Origin: Sinotaia quadrata | Taxonomy: Eukaryota; Mollusca; Gastropoda; Architaenioglossa; Viviparidae | DNA: 64,000 nucleotides | Assembly (NCBI GenBank): GCA_028829895.1 | Contig: CM054179.1 | Coordinates: 44,877,617 to 44,941,616 of the forward strand | Direction: 5' to 3' | Part shown: piece after piece, positions 62,036 to 64,000 of the stretch | Layout: each line of letters starts with the position of its first letter | How positions within the stretch are numbered: position 1 is the first letter of the stretch | Translations under genes and position numbers: made by a program | Notes under the pieces: model-generated | Told to the model about the DNA's origin: nothing | The model's input: only the letters and a program-made list of their open reading frames with translations | Database searches by the model: none

Positions 62036-62947
62036 ATTCCAAATATTCTCCGTGAAAACGCACCAACGCACTTCATGTTTGTGCTATATAAAACGTTTAT
62101 TGTTTGCACAAACACGCATTCTATGTATATTCAGTACTATATTTTATTTAATTTTTAAAAGAATGAAACTGGAATCACTGAATATTTTTCTAAGTGAAAC
62201 TCTATCCTACATTCCGCATTGTCAGTATTGGTCTTTTGTTCAAGTGAATCCCGATGTATGCTATTTTACTTTTTGTATTTATTGAAACTCATACATACTG
62301 TTACATTGATTTGGATTTTTCTAGTAAAACCTCGTACATACTATTTCGTTGGTAAATACATCTCTTGATATTAATGATGAAAAATGGGTAGAAGGCAATA
62401 GAAAGGAAAGAAATACGATTAAGTGTGGGCGCTGGCGGCAGTATCAATAGTCGAGCAGCAGCTGGATCGTGTCCGCAATGGAGTGTTTAAAATATCCCCA
62501 CTGCGATACTTCTGCTCACTATACTGCCATTGTTGTTGGTGGTGGTGGTAGTGGTTATTGAGGCCGTTGTTGCTAAGGCTGCTCTTGTTGACGCTGTTAC
62601 TGTTGTTCTTTTCTTATATGCTCTGGTGGGCGCCGTCTATGTTTACACCCTGTTCTGTTGTTATTATTGACTGCTGTTGTTGTGGTCGTCGATGTTGCTC
62701 TAGGTGGCGTCTCTGGCAAGGTTGAGAGAGGTGGGACCTTGAGCGCTCTTGCGCTTACGCATTCGTCGAGTGCGGCCTCGATCACAGGTGTATTATCTGT
62801 CTTCTTGTTGCAGTCTTCAGTATGTATGATATTTTTTCTTTCTTAGGCCACGTTTTTTATGTGCTATATATAAATAGCGTTCAATTAAGCGCAGATTTCA
62901 AACGTATGCAGATATCTATGTATCTATCTATCTATCTATCTATTTGT
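62036..62947. other. Intronic noncoding stretch
   Basis: Contains GTT/GGT-rich DNA at 62525-62700 and (ATCT)n at 62921-62944. No exon recognised. Confidence 0.5.
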
Positions 62948-63085
62948 GATGGAGTACATTTTACTATCCCTATTTATAAACTTAATAAATATATATATAT
63001 ATTTGTTACCAATATTAACCTGACCTGACCTTATGATGATATTTTCATATAGCCTGAGTTGGAGTAAACAACTTGTGTTCATCCA
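62948..63085 (-). mobile_element. Terminal fragment of the TIR element, copy 3
   Basis: Matches the long TIR of copies 1 and 2: GGAGTA(C/A)ATTTT, CTATCCCTATTT, CCTGACCTT, GATGATATTTT and CTGAGTTGGAGTAAACAA occur in the right order. The inner part (ATCCAATGG) fits the right-hand end, so the copy is in minus orientation relative to copy 1. The rest of the element is not recognisable. Confidence 0.6.
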
Positions 63086-63609
63086 ATGGGGATATGCCAA
63101 AAGTTATTTTGTTGAAGAAAGTTTTCTATTATAATCACTTTGATTATGACAACTTATGACATATTTTGTACATGTTTGCTATTGATCTATGATTTTGAAA
63201 GGGAGATTGTGTGTGTAATTGAACCATTATTTCTATGTTCACTAATTTGATTATGTTGTACATTATACTTATGAACTTTGATCAATGCTCTATTTCTTAT
63301 GCTGCGTGTGTATCAGGCTAACGAATATCATTGCAGGATTTGTAAATTGAAAATGTGTGTAAGAGAAAAATGATTTAGAGATGAAATATGCCTGAAATTA
63401 AGTACTGCTTTAATTTGATTTCTGCAGAAAGGAGCGTGCCTTTTTGTTTTGTAATTTTGTATCCGCTGTAGACTACTGTGACTACTGTACTCACCGGATC
63501 AAGTAGGTGTGTGAATGCAATGTTGTCGTCAAACTTATTTTACAGTTATATTTTTTGTTTACCTGGCAGATAAACTTTCTGTCAGTTAGTAAATGCGTAC
63601 TGAGATCTC
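63086..63609. other. Intronic noncoding stretch
   Basis: Nothing recognised; part may be a decayed interior of TIR element copy 3. Confidence 0.45.
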
Positions 63610-64000
63610 AAATATGCATCATTACAGCTGTGAGCTTCAGTATCGATATCGCCTACGGCAGCGTTTTGAAACATTAGAAATCTTCCTTACGGCTGTGTGT
63701 TCAAGTATCGACTTCGCACACATCTGTGTTTTGAAGCACTTATAATCATTCTTACAGCTGTGAGTTCACATGATATTCGTACGACTGTGTTTTTTTGAAG
63801 CTTTAATAAGCTTTCTTATAGTTGTAATTTCAAGTCGCTATGTCGCTTTTAGCTGTGTTTTGAAACTTTAATAAGCTTTCTTATAGTTGTAATTTCAAGT
63901 CGCTATGTCGCTTTTAGCTGTGTTTTGAAACATGAATAATAATTCTTACCGCTTTGTGCGCACATTTCGATGTCGCCTACAGGTGTGTTTTGAAATATTA
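63610..64000. repeat. 65-bp minisatellite running off the window
   Basis: The phrase CTGTGTTTTGAAAC recurs at about 63663, 63728, 63790, 63857, 63922 and 63987. The unit at about 63800-63865 and the next are almost exact copies (TTTAATAAGCTTTCTTATAG at both); others are diverged. The array continues beyond 64000. Confidence 0.93.

Noticed and set aside
61299..62285. 328-codon open frame, the longest in the window
   Set aside because: It is held open by the 24-bp array, starts at a TTG, and other frames of the same array are equally open.
57042..64000. Search for the second PDE11 coding exon
   Set aside because: No reading with the expected end of GAF-A was seen in any plus-strand frame; the exon must lie beyond the window.

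Overview
The window looks like AT-rich, intron- and repeat-dominated nuclear DNA of an invertebrate animal. A mollusc, probably a gastropod, is my best guess, but nothing here fixes the species. There are no operons, ribosome binding sites or bacterial genes. Microsatellites (CA/TG, TC, GATA, AAT, GAT) and at least fifteen minisatellite arrays make up much of the unique-looking sequence, and most long open frames are readings through such arrays.

One protein-coding gene is certain. A plus-strand exon at 55995-57035 carries a 5' leader and the first 267 codons of a PDE11A4-type dual-specificity cyclic nucleotide phosphodiesterase: the N-terminal helix, a phosphosite-bearing linker and the first part of GAF-A. 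It has a strong acceptor before it, an in-frame stop upstream of the ATG, and a phase-0 donor after it. The rest of the enzyme (end of GAF-A, GAF-B, HD-type catalytic domain) lies beyond 64000, so the following intron exceeds 6.9 kb. About 20 kb upstream, 35690-35984 looks like a CpG-rich promoter with a noncoding first exon. It carries perfect cAMP-response elements (TGACGTCA), one of a striking set of ten such octamers in the window.

Layout: 1-258 a possible minus-strand coding exon leaving the window; 1-14 kb minisatellites (35, 52, 31 bp units), simple repeats and a CRE/ETS composite site; 14.1 kb a short R4/Dong-like LINE fragment inside (AAT)n; 15.7-20.2 kb more tandem arrays and a CA/TG inverted repeat; 20.5-21.7 kb a nonautonomous DNA element with about 160-bp terminal inverted repeats, with a second copy at 44.5-45.7 kb and a terminal fragment at 62.95 kb; 22.5 kb a weak LINE C-terminus; 27.5-28.6 kb three head-to-tail 5'-truncated R4/Dong-like LINE copies, each bounded by (TTA)n; 32.2-32.8 kb a decayed Gypsy-type reverse transcriptase; 34.4-36 kb the putative promoter; 47.8-48.3 kb a 42-bp array; 54.96 kb a cluster of CRE half-sites; 56-57 kb the PDE11 exon; 61.6-62.0 kb a 24-bp array; 63.6 kb to the end a 65-bp array.

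The most interesting items are the CRE excess around a cyclic-nucleotide phosphodiesterase gene, which suggests feedback control, the TAA-repeat-bounded retroelement copies, and the long-TIR element family. No alignment or search was run; all homology statements are by recognition.
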